From Limnoperna fortunei (Eukaryota > Mollusca > Bivalvia > Mytilida > Modiolidae), in the NCBI GenBank assembly GCA_944474755.1, contig OX104113.1, positions 71,355,917 to 71,419,916 of the forward strand: DNA of 64,000 bases. The letters are read 5' to 3'. Each line of letters starts with the position of its first letter. Positions within the stretch are counted from its first letter, which is position 1. This document shows, piece by piece, positions 9,429-24,400 of the stretch. Below the pieces are notes generated by a model. That model was not told the DNA's origin. It made no database searches and saw nothing but the letters and a program-made list of their open reading frames with translations. A program made the translations under genes and the position numbers.

Positions 9429-12400
9429 CTTAAAAGATACAAATATCTATTATACTCACACACTTGATACATATATCAATAAGCTGCTTATTATAATGTT
9501 GCTTTGCAGAAAGGGTTTATATTTACATTTAATATTATAATAATGTATTGCGGACATTTAAACAATCACAAGGATGGCATATAATTTTACACGTCTCATG
9601 TTAAAGATGTTTGACTTACCTCTGTCTTTACAAAATGTTACTGCTTTGGTCAAATTCTTAACAAGTTCTTGGTCAGTCATCGTCATAATTGGTACACATG
9701 ATATAGTTTCGCCTTCCGAAATACTAGACTTTGGAACTGACGCTTTAAGCAAAACATTTGTTCCATTCGCCTCGAAAGATTGACTACATGTATCCTCACT
9801 GGGTATCAAATATGAATAGCCTCCAGAAGTGCCATATAAAGCCAAGGAACTTGCAACACAAGCCTCTGTAAGCTCACATGTCACGAGGATCTTATCATCA
9901 ATGTATGTAAACGTCTGTTCCAGCTTGGGATCTATCAAGAATAATATGCTTTTGACATTCTACTATATTACTAAATTTGGAAGTTCTATTTAATATTTAT
10001 CTCTTTTGTTCCTAATAGGACCTTGCGTTGTTTACAAAAGTTCGTCTACTCTCGTGATATTCAATGGTATTCATATAAACCACTAGACTTGATCCTCCTC
10101 AACTGCAGACGACATTACCCGAAGGATTTCGAATAAACAACAATAGAATTTTCCTAACTTTAAATTCCTTTAACTTTAGGTCAAAATTCGCCTGAACAAA
10201 ATGACAAACCGCCGCTTTTCAAAACACTGATTAGATGAGAAGAGAAGAAGAATTTTAATGATTTCAAGTTGCACTATTTCGGATATATAAAAGAATCATT
10301 AGCTCGTCCAAACGCGTTAAGCAGTTTTCAATTGTTATGCAAAAAACCTCCGCACAGACACGGTGAATTTTATTACAGTTATTATAACGTTTCACGTATA
10401 AAAAACTTATAAAGAACAAGAAAACTGTGTTAAATGCTCACTAATTGATACCCCAGATTTCCATTTCAACTATCATTCCAATCTTAATGTTAATTATAAG
10501 GTGCAAAACAACACTATGCGACAAATATTCTGTAAAATTTTCAGTGGTGTAGGTTGAGTTGTGGATAAAAGTCCATGTTTTGCTATGGAAAACCCCAAAG
10601 TATCTTTCCAATTAAAATGTAAAATATCAATAGTACTCTATGACAAAGATTCAGTTAAAGTTTTGTCAAAGTCTATTTATTGGTGTACCTCCTTATTTTC
10701 AAGCATATGGTATAATAATTATAACAGTTTCTCAAATACATACCAGAAATACGAACTTCAAATTCAGTCGTTGTATTTAATCCGTTTTCATACTGCAACA
10801 GCATCTGATATGTCCCATTACTCTGACAGGTTACATGCTTTTGTGTTACACGTAGCAAGCTATCCATTCTTGATATATTATAATCAACTATCCAGTCACC
10901 CAATTTTCCAACAAACTCAGAAGAATTTACAAAAATGCTTGCTTCAAGTGGTTTATAGTTTGACGATATGAGGTTCATGTGTATAGAAAACAGTTTACTG
11001 GAATTAGCGATATAAAAATTCGAATAACACACTTGGTTTCCAAGGGAAACTAATGCCAGTTGGTCACTTTTAACACCTAAACAATAGACAAAGATTTGCA
11101 TTTGTTCTGTACGACTGTATATATAAATCATACATAAAAACATAATTTTGCAAATTATTGCCGTAATTCAATTGGTTTCCTTAAATCAAATAAAAAGAGC
11201 CTTAATATTTAAGGAGACAGAATAACCGAAAACCTTACAATTCAGTTAATAGCTAAATGAAAAATATAAAGGAAACCGACAGAAGAATAAACTTTGTGCC
11301 AAAACCCCTAACTCTTTCTCATTGTAGTCTAGGCTGAATTGTACTGCCGTTATAATCCGAAGTTAGTTTTGTGATTTCTCGGATTAACGGCAGAATTTAG
11401 AAGTATTGCTCCTAATGTAGCAAATAAAAAATTCTAACTTCAGTCTATTTATACAAAATTCAACTTCTTTACGTTATTTAAGTTTTAGACATTGCGAAAC
11501 TAACGGAAAACGATCTTTAATGAAGAAACTTCTTTTTTCGTCTTTGAGATGCACGTGCAAAATGATATGTTGATCATTTTGCCGTATATGGATAATGTGA
11601 CCTAATTACTTAAACGTGCTATAACAATCATCCCATAGTAAGAATCCAGTAATTTACATATGTATTACCCGAGGTGCAACACGCCATTCAATTTTTGGTT
11701 TCTCAATGCCATGTAGTAAACGTTATTAAAAAGAGACCCGAATGTCAATTAATACACAACGCACAGCGGGTTATTAAAACAGTAATAACTATCATCACGT
11801 ATTAATAATAATCGATTTTAAACACGAAACCAATAAAAAAAAATGGTGACACTGTCGAAAGATATCAAGATCGACCAAGTCTGATTGTATATGCAACTTC
11901 TTTTGGACATCAAAGTGCCGTGAGTGATTCAATCCCGCTCTGCTACATTACAAGTAATGGGACTACATTCGTACCCACGCCAAAAAGCGATGGTACGATT
12001 ATTCATTCTACGAGTCGTCAAGCTTTAAATATGGGTACGTGCATAAAATATTTGCATTAAATACATTTTTTGTTAATTTACGAATGTTCATGTAATTTAT
12101 TTGACTGAACTACAAGTAAAAACTATATGAAAATTTTTAATTAGAAACATAATAAATACTTACAAGTTAACGCCTCTGAAAAAAGAATATCAATATTTTA
12201 AGTACAAATGTATTATTTATTTTTAGCATTTATTTTAACATGAGATAGAATAAAACAAAGTAGATGCCTCAAATCAGTTAACGATAAAAAGGTATGATGT
12301 AAATGTTTGTAATCGACATACATATCTCTGTACATATACATAGAAGTTTTTAATTTAATGCTTGTTATTTTGTTTCTTGAATGTTTAACGCCACCGTCAG

Positions 12401-15400
12401 CTTTTTTCAGCATTATCATAGCGTTCAGTGTTTATTGAAGTTGGAAGCCAGAGCACCTGGAGAACCCCGACCTTTATTGGGAAAACTTGCAAAATTTGTC
12501 AATTAAGATTGGAGTCGAGTGCATCCTGCCTACAGTGAGACTGGAACCCGTAATGCTAGTGTTGACAGACCACGTGATCAATAGTAGACGAACTACTTTA
12601 ACCACTCGTCCGGCGAGGTCCTCGTTTAAAGTTTAAGGTCACAGCAAAACATGTTATGTTTATCACACAAAACCAAAGCAAAACATTACCTGGTGTTTTT
12701 GGCGATATGTTCATATCTGAATCTGCAAAGGAAAAATACCAGTTAAGTAAATAAATTAGTTTTACATCAAAACATAATGTCTGGCTAACATTAAACTACG
12801 TTTTTGTTGCTAGAAATTACTTTTATTCGCGTTTTGTTTTCACCTAAATTGTTTGTTAAAAATTACACTGTATTTACTTCACTACTAATCAACAGCAAAA
12901 AAGACAATAAAAGATTAGAAATTATTAAAATTTACAACAATTCTTGCAACGAAGCTACAAGATAATTGCATAATTAAGATATATACGTCATATGTACTTT
13001 AATGATATAACTTGATCCTGTTAAACCTGTATATAACTTTTAAACGTTTGATAAATTTTAAACTTATTGTCTTCTCAATTAAGTATTCAGATGTGTATAA
13101 TTAGTATCATATAGATCGTAAGCAAGACAATAAAAAACATAATTTACATTTAAACTGCATAAGTTCTTTTTTGCATGGAAGTACTGGTAATAATTATAAC
13201 ACTTACCTGTTCCAAATTTGTTGTATTGTAAAACTCCTGCTACCACTGCGGCAATTATTGCACAGGTAACTACTATTTTAAGCAAGGTTGAATTTCTACG
13301 TCTGTGGCTTGTCTAAAGTGAAATAAATAATGAAAATAAACTGCACATTACTGTCTATGTGGCAGTGTTTTTACAATCATTTTACTTCATTGATATGGCA
13401 TTAATTCTTACCAATGTTTCTGAAATGCAATAGTTGCAAATGATTTTCTTGTATTTTCATTCGATTATGATTACAATCAAGGCATCCGATCACCATTGTG
13501 TTAGCTCTGCATATTCAGACGTTTCAGCTGATATCCATCACAATGAATACACGCATTATATCATTAACGGCCCTGAGTTTGTGTACTCTAAGATACTGCA
13601 CAATCTGTTTACCAGTGTTTCACCTCTGCAGTTGACTGTTTGTAGAAAGATTTTAAAACTAATATTTTTAATGACAAAACTTTTCTTATCAAACCTTTTA
13701 CTGGATGAAATACCGAGTTTAAATGTGATATTTGTTTTTTATTTAGCCAGTATATTTGGATACAGCGTAATTTGTTATGAACACAAAATCTGACAGAACA
13801 TTACATATTTATGTTTTACATTATAAAATATAATTTTACCAATCCGAAACGAAACTACAGACGAACAATTTACTGATAAAGAACTGAAAGCCCTTTGTAT
13901 TAAAGAAGTGGTCAATGTAATCTAATACATTCTAACAGGCAAGTTTGCAACGTTAAAGGTCATTTGATTCGGTCTTCTGTTAATGCACACGGCGACTCTC
14001 TTAAAGTGTACATCGATCAATTCCATGGCCTTAAAATTTGACTGAACCTTTCAAATGAACTCTTGAACTAAAGTGTACATAAAGGCGAGGTTTGAAGCTT
14101 GAATTTATAATAACGAAATAATACTGAGATGCCAAGATTGGACCCTGTTACTCAAATTATGTTCATCGGCCATCTCCAGGCCGGAATTTCGCGGAATGTT
14201 GCTTGAACTAAAAATAAATTAAACATTTACTCGATTTTAAAACAGATTCCAGCTGACTGGCTCTACCAATGACAGACCCAGACATAAGCAACGTCGCAAA
14301 CGACTCTTCGTAAAGCCACCTACATTCGGGAATCAAAAACAGCGACTGCAAACAAAATTAACCGACAAATGAAGTTGTTCAAACAGCCAAGACAATGCCA
14401 GGCCTTAAACAGCGTGTTAATAAGTGACTCTCTTGAGCAGAACAACATTGCGCAATTATTGCCTTCCAAAATAACTGAATTCGAATATGATTAAACACTT
14501 GAGGGACTAGTTGAACAAATATGAGCACCAGTGTTAAACATCCGTCTCCCTTTGATTATCTTTGTCCAATGCTGCAATAGTATTGGCAAACTGTTCCACG
14601 TTAAAACGTAGGAACATTTATTGACTCTATAGAAAGCTGAGGGCAGCTGACTAAATTTGTTCGACATCATAATTGTGTACATAACATCATAGTAACATAG
14701 ATAGTGCTTATAACACAAACTTTGGAAACAGTTTTATGTTTTTAAATTAAACATTTAGCAACATTGGAAAATGGCAGAAGCATGCGTCAAGTGGAATGGT
14801 AGGTGTTTAAGTCTCTCCGACAACTTTGGTTCTCTTAATATTTAATACATATGATACAGGCTAGATAGCTATGTGTATATAACTACAAAAACTTCACATT
14901 AATGTGAAGCAAAACAAAAGGTTAAGGTATTTAAACTCAAGACTGTTTCTATCTGATAACAAAAATTTGTATGAAGGTCACCTATATAAAAAAAATGGAC
15001 GCCGCCACGAACCAAAACAATGACGAACCTCAACCTCAATCTCAGCCAACACCAAGCAGCAAGATTGATACTCCTCTTTCAAGTAAAAGAAAGAGTGCCG
15101 ACATCCCAGATAACCTACCCGCCACAGTTAAACATCAATCTCGCCCAACTCGTCGTTGCAACTCCACATGAGAAGTAGTAGACCCAAACACTTTGACTGT
15201 CACCAATACCACTACCAAAAAGACACCCGCTGCCCAAAAAAACTAACACAAAAAATTCTAGAAACACTTTCGAGTCCAAAAGTCATTAAAAAAATCATCC
15301 CAGTGATAGCTGAAAAAATAAATGAAACTCTGACTCAAAACATAAAATCTGAAATAGAAAACCACACAAAACCATTGCTCGAAACTATAAAGCAACAGAA

Positions 15401-18400
15401 AAACAATAGAAGATAAAAAAAACTAAGATATGCCACCAACTCACTAAACTATCAACACTCTAGAAAGCTATGTTAGATCCAATAATGTCTTTAAAGGAAA
15501 GAGAGAAAGATATAGACTTCCTCTACCAGATAGTTGGTAACCTAGAAAACAAATTAGAACTCCAACAACAGTATTCGAGAAGAACAAGTCTCCGGTTCCA
15601 TAATGTACCTGTGTCTGTAAATGACTTCGGTCAAATACAGCCTCTTGTTGATACCGACAACCTAATTCTAGACATTTGTAAACAGAAATTAAAAGTCACA
15701 CTCACTCAAGAGGATATCAGCAGGTCACACGTCATAAGCAAAGCTACCAGCAACGGCAAGTGCCAAGTCATCGTCCGTTTCATATCGTACAGGAAAAGAC
15801 AATCAGTATATTCTAGCAAAAAGACACTTAAAGGTGATGAGCATGGCATATTTATTACCGAAAATTTGACTCCGTTGCGACATGGACTCATGACACGTTT
15901 ATCCAAATTAAAGGAAGACAAACTAATAAGTGCATACTGGACTTCTGATGGCCGCGTATTTGTCAAGTGTACTGATGAGGGTCGCACGACGATCATCAAC
16001 ACAAACGATGACATTACAAAACTTCAACAAGATGAAAGGACACAGTTTGGATATCCATCTTCACCCGAGAGGTCAGCCGATGCACATGCGTAAAAACATG
16101 AATTTTTAGTAAAGATATTGTCTGTATAAACTGTTAGTATTTACTTCATATACAAGACATCAAAAGTATTAATTTGATTTTGTTTCTGTTATTGTTTATG
16201 TTTCTTTTACAATTTACCTTGCCCTTATACCGTGTAATTGTGCGTGTTTGTTTATCTAAAATAGGTTTAATTTGCTTAGTACTACTATTACTATCTTCAT
16301 TCATAACTACCTACTGTAAGTACACTTGTCTAATTTAAATACAACACATTATACACCCTAAACAATTTTTTCCCCGGTAGTCGTCATGCTTCACCAATAT
16401 ACTTTAAATGTACATGTATATTAATTTTTCTAGAAATTAATGAAGCTAAAAAAAGATAAAAAATGAAGCGAGACAAACATTTAAAAGAGTTTCACTGCTT
16501 ATTAGAATATAAAAAATGATTGAACTCAATATTTAACACATACTTCCGAGTTTTCCCCGCTTTCGATTGGTCCTTTTTGGTTACCGTAAATATTAACAAA
16601 AAGTTCAAATAGAGCGGTATCAATATCGTATTTATTTTTAGTGATCATTACTTTAACGCCTAAATTGCAAACTTACACAAAACCATAAAATCTTAATTTT
16701 AATTTGTTATTGTAGTAATAGCCGAAATCTAGCCCATAACTAACTAAAACCAGTTTTAATAAAGAAAGCCAAAACATCATTAGGAGTGATCGCTTTATCC
16801 TTGTCAACATGTAAGTATGTTGCGTTATTTTTTGTATGAATTGTTTACTGCCTTACTTTGTGTCTGTATTTGGATGAGTGTACCGTTAAGTCCATTATTA
16901 TGCCACCAGCCAACCTGCTGCTACTGGATTACTACTTTTTAACCGAAGGGTGATGGATAGTGCTCTAGTGGCATACAGGATGGCTATTGGCTTTTTCAAT
17001 TGTCATCGAAGAAAAGTCCGTGGTGTACCTAAACAATACAAATATTCTGAACTCTATCATGTAAACGTACTTTGTTCATGCCTGGTTCTATCTCTTTTCA
17101 TCTTGTAATCAACTTTACCAAAAGTTGACATTGTTTTCCTGTTGTTTGTCATTTATTATATCCTTATTATCCATGTGCACTATTAACATACGAAGTATAA
17201 GAAATAAACTTGATTTTCTTAATGATTTCGCCGACGAATTTGACCTTGTTACCGAAACACACCTAGACCCCACAGTGAAAATCTACTCGTTAATGCTAGT
17301 CTCCTTTTCACAAAATCCAATTAGACGTGACCGAAACAACTCCAGAAGTGGAATAATAATCTACGTGAAAGAACACGCTTATAAAAAACAAATCACTGAA
17401 CTTGAGAATCAAATAGATGAAACTATCTGGGAAAAAGAAATTCGAACTAAAGGTCAAAGATTTTAACTTTGTAACACCTATAGGCCTGAGTGGACGGACG
17501 ATAGATATTGGACACGATTAAATAGTGCTTTGGGTATTGCCAACCAATTTTCAGACAACATTGTTTTGACGGGTGATATAAACTCTAACCTTTTAAGGTA
17601 AATAACAACAAACTTATTGATACAATGAGCATGTATAATCTGAACAACGTTATTACAAAAACCCACTCGTGTAACAGCAAACAGTCAAACGCTTTTAGAT
17701 CCTATTATTATAAGTGATTCACTTAACTGCAAAGCCTCCGATGTTTTAATTGTTACAAGTACATTAAGTGACCACGATACATCCATTGCATTCCTTGATT
17801 GTCCTTTTAAACAACCCCCGTCTTTCAAAAGGGAATTTGGCTATATAAAGACATCGATAAAGATAAGTTCGGTCAAAAACTTGACAATGTGGATTGGAAT
17901 ACAATCCTTCCGAATGACAGTAGTGTTGATGATATGTGCGAGACATTTACTGATAAATTTTTAATAGCAAAAGAATGCATTCCAACAAAGTTTGTAACTG
18001 TTAGAACCAAAGACAAACCATGGTTCAACAGCGAACTGCGTCGTGTAATGAGAATAAGAGATAGACTAAGAAAAAAAGCTATAAAAATCAAATACAGAAA
18101 TTGCTAGTTTGCGATACAAACAACAGCGAAATAAGGTCAATAAGTTAAAAAAGATTGCAAAAAGAACAAAATATAGATAATATTATTTTGGAAAATGCTG
18201 GAAATTCTAAGACTTATTTGAAACTAATGAAAATGTTAATGTCAACAAAGGTTCGAGCAGTATTCTCCCTTTGAAAAATATTGTCAACAATCCCAATTTT
18301 GGCGACTTTGTTTATGATGATCAAGACAAATGTAACATAATGAATCAATACTTTTCTTTAATTTTAAAAGTTAACGATGAAAATATCCCTCTCCCGAATT

Positions 18401-21400
18401 TTCTAAATAGATGTGATACTCAACTTAATGATATTGAAATTGAGGCAAATGAGATCGTTGACATTTTATAGACTCTAGACCCTAATTAAGCTTCAGGACC
18501 AGATGTTATAAGTCACAGAATGCTAAAACTATATCCAGAAAAAATAGCAATACATCTAAGACTTATTTTCAATAAATCATTACGCCAAAGTAGCTTTCCC
18601 TAAACGGAAACTTGGTCATATAACAACTATTTTCAAAAAAGGTAATCCATCTCTCTACTCTAAGTACAGACCTATATCTCTCATTAGTTGTGTCGGGAAG
18701 ATAATGGAGCGAATTATCGTTAAGCACGTGTATAATCATCTTAACGACAACCGACTTATATACCAATACCAATCGGGCTCTATTCCAAAAACTCTCAACT
18801 GTTCATCAGTTAATAGAAATGTACAACTGTATTGTTAATTCATATGAAAAGATAGAAATTAACTGTTTCGTATTTTGTATTTAGTGCCTTTGATAAAGTT
18901 TGGCATAATGGTCTACTACACAAATTGAAAGCCTGTGGTATTAATGGTAATTTACACAGTTGGTTTGCTTATTACCTTTTCGAGAGGTCACATAGAGTTA
19001 TAATAAACCAATCTTTGTCCTCTAGCTGTAGCGTTCAAGCTGGTGTTCCACAAGGTTCTGTACTTGGACCTTTGCTATTTGTTATATATATTAATGATAT
19101 TGCAGAGAAATTAAACTCATTATGTAGACTTTTTGCCGATGATACATCCTTTAACTATTTTGATATTGATCAAGATCGAGTGAAATTAGTCATTGACCAT
19201 GATCTTAAAGAGCTTGATGATTGGTCGAAGAAATGGCTTATGTCATTTAATCAAGACAAAACATAAATAATAGTATTCTCAAATTCTGCTATACCAAATC
19301 TCAGTTTTGAGCTAAACGGTAAAACCATTCCTATTACAGACTCATAAACACTTAGATGTTACATTTAGCCATGATGCTAAATGGAATCTTCATCTAGAAA
19401 ATATTATAAATAGTGTTAAGCGACATTTAAACATCTTAAGGAAACTAAAGTACCAATTATGTAGAAATACACTAGAAAATCTTTATCTTGTATTTATAAG
19501 ACCAATATTCGAGTATGCGTCTGAAGTTTGGGACAACTTAAACAGCTACAGTTAGAAGCCGCAAGAATAGTCACCGTTTTTCCCATCTTTACTAAAAAAT
19601 GAATTAATTTATAGTGAAGTCGGTTGGGAACCATTAGCAGATAGACGAAGAAAACGTAAACGTAATATGTTTTACAATATTTTTAATAATAATGCCCCAT
19701 CGTATCTTACAAATCTTATTCCACCGCTAGTTCAAAGTATTTCAACGTATCCCCTTAGAAATCGACAAGACATTGTCCTTCCTTATTGCAGATTATCCTT
19801 AACTAGAGATTTGTTTTTATCCCTGCAACTATTAGACTATGGAATGACTTAGATTTGAATATTCGACATATGCAATCAGCTAAACAATTTAAATATGAAC
19901 TTAAGAGAAACAATAACTTTATTGGGAAATTTCCTAAATACTTCTCCGATGGCCCACGAAAACTCAACATGATATTGACCCAATTAAGATGTTCCGCTTC
20001 GTTCCTTAATGGTGACCTGTTCAAAGCTAATATCATTATCGACTCTTCTTGACAATGTGGCTTCACCATAGAAAACACTAACCATTACTTCTTAGAATGT
20101 CCCTTATATAACGAACATAGAACTATACTTGTCAATGATCTCAGCTGGCTTCTCAATAACACTATTTTAAATGTTGCTCTTCTCACATGTGGCAGTACCG
20201 CATTAAGTCAAGAGCAAAACGAGAGTATTTTTAAACATTCCTTTTATTATATCAAACAGACTTAAAGATTTTTAATAATGTAGAGGCCCACTTATCCCTT
20301 CCAACACAGACACCAAGCATTCGTTTTCCCAACATTTGCTTTCCCTTATTTTTTTTATACTTCAAAACCTTTTCTCATTCTTATTCAGCACTTATGTTTT
20401 TCTTTTGCATTGTAATTTATACTTTTAACTTGCATGCATGCTCAAAATGTATACTCATTGTATTGTTAAACTATGTTATGGAGAGGACTTCATAAGTATG
20501 TTTTACTTGTGTTCAATCCAATTTGTATATTTTGACAAATAAAATATGTTTAAACTAAATGGCAGGAGGAAATCTCCATGCACTATAATAGAAAAGAATT
20601 TATTCAGATTTCCATGTATAGAAAGTAAGTTTGTAGTAATAATGCGAAGTTTTTTCCCAAGTTATTAACATGGTGTTGACTCTTACATGTAGACTTTCTC
20701 CAGTTTAGTTATCTGGAGATTCTACAATGATTTTAACTTGTTGAGTTATTCATTGGCATTAAAAGTGTACATTTATCGTTTCCGATCATTTACTATGATT
20801 GCATGTAAAACATTTCATGAAACATAAAAAGATTATACAATTAAACAACTTAATCCCATTTCGTCCAATTATGACTTCTTAGTTGTTTTTATAGACAAAA
20901 TTTTTAAACGTATATCTATTCTTTGGAAAAAGAAAAAAACCTGATATAAAAAAGTTCAAAATGCAGAGCCTGAAAATTTACAATGAGTTATTTGTTTAAT
21001 AAATGGAGCGTATTGCAAGTAATTTTTTACATAGTAATATTTACGAAGTTAAATGAAGCTAATAAATATCTATTTGGTAATGCATATTAATGTTATATTA
21101 ACTAGAAAACCATATTTAATCATACCTGCTATATACCAGACATTCAATTGTATGTGAAATTGTGAAAAAAATTTTTAACGTATGACACTGCTAATTGCTT
21201 CAGTTAATAATAGCATTTATAAACCTGAATTAGATGCAATTATCCAATTACACAGATTAAAAGAAATAAAGTATAATACCTTCAAGTTGCACATGGCTAA
21301 CATGAAACGATATAGACAAAGTAACACACATTATCAATAACATTGACATAATATATGAATCATAGTTACATGCTGTGAACTCGCGTGATTAAGAATCATA

Positions 21401-24400
21401 AACAGTTTCTGCTCAACACATGGCACCCGAGTGAAGCTCAAGGTAATTGTCAAAGTTTATTAAAAATGCCATAAAAGAGATTAATTTGTCAGGATGAGAA
21501 GTTGACAGTGCAAAAAATACTAAGACTGACGCTATGCAGCAATAAAGCAATTGTGACCGTAGTGAAGATTGCAATTCCTATGTCCTAATTTGACTCTTTT
21601 TTTCACATGACAATGAGTAACTTGACGGCTGCCTAATTAGAGGCAGACATTGCCTAATCGTCTAGAGCACCCGAGCGCAACCATGGTTTTTATTGTGTTC
21701 GGGTTACTCACTTTCTATTTTTTGTGTTTTTGGCTTTTGTTTTGCGTTGTATATGTTTATCTATATTCGGATTTGCTATTTTTCCTTAACTCTCTGATCT
21801 TGTGTTCGGTCGTTTTCCTTTGCTATTTGTCTTACATATTACGAATACGCGCTTCAACTGTTTATTCGCCAAGGTCAATCTTCTTTCCAGAAAATATAGA
21901 TAAAGTTGTATATAGCAGCTGGTGCAAAATTGGAGAGTTCATCATTAAACATTTAAACATCGGAACAGATCTGATATCACCTCTCTGTTTACTTGTGTTT
22001 TGTTGATGTTTGTTGTGAGGTTTGATATTTTCTAGTTGTTTCGTTGTTTTGTGAGCTTTCCGTAATCAGTGGCTTTCTAATATTCCTTTTATATTAAACT
22101 TTGATTACATCTTATTAACATTTTTCTTGCTGCAATTTACTCTAGTAAACTTTTAGATCAATAATAAAATGCACAAACCTTCGATCTCGTTGGACTAACC
22201 ACCTCAACTTTTTGACAACTCGAAGTTAGCTGGTCAAAATAAATGTTATTATAAATTTAAATTATTTCAGAGAACAAACGAAATTAATCGTGTTTCTTTT
22301 TTTAAATGAAATTCTGACTGTCAGGCTCTTTTGGCTACAGTTAGAATAGGTATTCCTTATCAAACTAATAATGTGTTTGTGATTATTATTTAACGTCAGT
22401 AAAATTTATTTATTACATAGATGTCTTTCCTAGATTGCCCTGAAGTCACATCTAAAATAAATTCTATTCTTACAATTCCTCGAAGTATAGTCGCAAGGTA
22501 TGTCCTTAAACATTAATGCACAATCATTAAAACCGAAGTTCCTCGAAGTTTTCGAAGATATATTAAATAAGCGTCAATGTAATATACGAAATAATAAATC
22601 GAACATAGTAAATGTTTAATCTGATGCGTTCTGTGGCAGGCACCCGTGAAAACATTTTCAATAGTCATTCAGTTGATTATCCTATAAATATTGTAATGGA
22701 TAATTACAACCAACTGAGATAAAAAATATATGGAGAACTTTTAATTCCCATTTATATTCCATCTTTCTATTTAATAATATTCCTGACGCACTCACTTTAG
22801 AGAATCTTAGTCAAATATTATAAGATAATCTTTGGCCTGCGACACTTACATAGTTGACTGAAGCAGAATACGATTTCATTTTCTAACTATCTACGACACA
22901 ACTTTGTTAATATGTGTTTGCATTGCTTGTTTGTTGTTAATTTTGTTGTTTGTTTTGTGGGTGTGTGTGTGTGTGTGTGTGAGTTTTTTCATCCGTGGCT
23001 TATATTGTACCCGTATATTTAACTTTGTTTATCTCTTGGTATCTTAGTAGTTATTTTTTATCATGCAATGTAATAAAGTAAGTGTTTAAATACATATTGG
23101 ATTAACAAACCTTTCGTCTTATTTCGTTTTGTCAAGCGACTTATATCTAACGCATCTAAATATGGCTAATTTTAGTCAAAATTTGCAGTATTTAGCGACA
23201 TTAATTTTATATACCGTTAATAAACAATAAATGTGTATATAGGTGTAACTCAAAATCAGTAAGGAATTTTACTTTGAAGTTTTAAAAACAGGCCCCGATA
23301 TCCAACACTATTACATTTTTATGAAACTCCTCATAATTATTTCACTTACATCATGTTTTGAGTAATTTTGTTTGGTGTTTATCACTGGTGCCTGTCGAAA
23401 TGTTGTATTGAACCCCTAAAAAATAAGTAATCAAACGTCACAATTAAGACAATGAGAAAAAAATCATTGAACAAGAATTTGACTATAATATTTTCAATAC
23501 AACATACACTTAAATACTGCTTTCGAATCAAAAACCATATCCTAAACAAAGAACTAGGCATATTGATTTCTAAATTATAGCAAAATGACTTTACTATTAC
23601 CAACCATAGTTTCCCTTCTCCGTATAGAACTATTTCTGCAGCGTCTACTATGCAGTATATATATCAAATATTGTAAGATGATCCTGGGCAGGCATATAAT
23701 CCCCACATAGTTGACGCTTGTCAAGACTGGATCAGGATATACCCCCGTTCGCAGACAACATTATATTGATTTCATGTGTTTGCGTTGCTTGCTTGTTGTT
23801 TGGATTTTTATAGATTTGTTGGATCTTGTCTTTGTGAGTTTTCTGTCATTCATAGGTTGGTTATGCCTCCCAAACAAAGTTAGGAGACATATTGTTTTAC
23901 TCTGTTTCTTATTATTTTTTCTTTTTCTTCTTGTTTCTCCGCCTCATGAACTTGTCCCAGTACTTTTCTCATTAACGCCTCAACGGATTAGTACGAAAAT
24001 TTGTATTATGGTAGATAGGTTATTGAAGGTGTGCACAAGCTATTAGGAAATTTCAAGATGGACGCCATTTTCAAAATGGACGCCATCACATTAGGGTACC
24101 CCAAAATTATCTCGGGAACTGCTTGACGGATTTCGACGAATATGGACTTATTTAGACAAAATCGGAGTTGACTTGATAGATAAAAAAATTCAAAATGGCC
24201 GCCACCTAAAATTAAAAACAAAAATGAAAAGGTTAACCGATTTGCACGAAACTTGGTATATATATAATATCATTAGGCGACCTCAAATCTTTGTTTGTTT
24301 GGGAGACATTTTTGTGTTGGGCATCCCCAACACAGTAAGCACTATTTATATTTGAATTGAATTTTGTAATTTGATTACATATATATATTTTAAAAGTTCG

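Larger units (their letters stand above)
14971..20560 (+). mobile_element. Non-LTR retrotransposon (Jockey/CR1-like), nearly full length, decayed
   Basis: In order: an ORF1 with coiled coil, an AP-type endonuclease, a reverse transcriptase, a C-terminal Cys/His module, and a 3' end near 20545-20560 ('gacaaataaaatatg'). All parts are on the plus strand, antisense to gene A, inside one of its introns. Several frameshifts and stops break the frames, so it cannot be autonomous. The 5' boundary is uncertain and may lie somewhat upstream of 14971. The clade is judged from motif style only. Confidence 0.85.

Noticed and set aside
9273..9540. Two plus-strand frames near 9.3-9.5 kb
   Set aside because: Antisense shadows of the CBM14 exon of gene A.
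10561..10971. 136-codon plus-strand open frame
   Set aside because: It is antisense to the first Ig-like exon of gene A; the minus strand has conserved coding and splice sites.
13412..13419. 8-nt candidate microexon upstream of the gene A helix exon
   Set aside because: It would break the phase between neighbours, and the gene B position does not give a matching exon.
21650..22006. 118-codon hydrophobic plus-strand frame resembling a membrane protein
   Set aside because: It runs through the T/G-rich Penelope 3' tail; the hydrophobicity comes from T-rich non-coding sequence.
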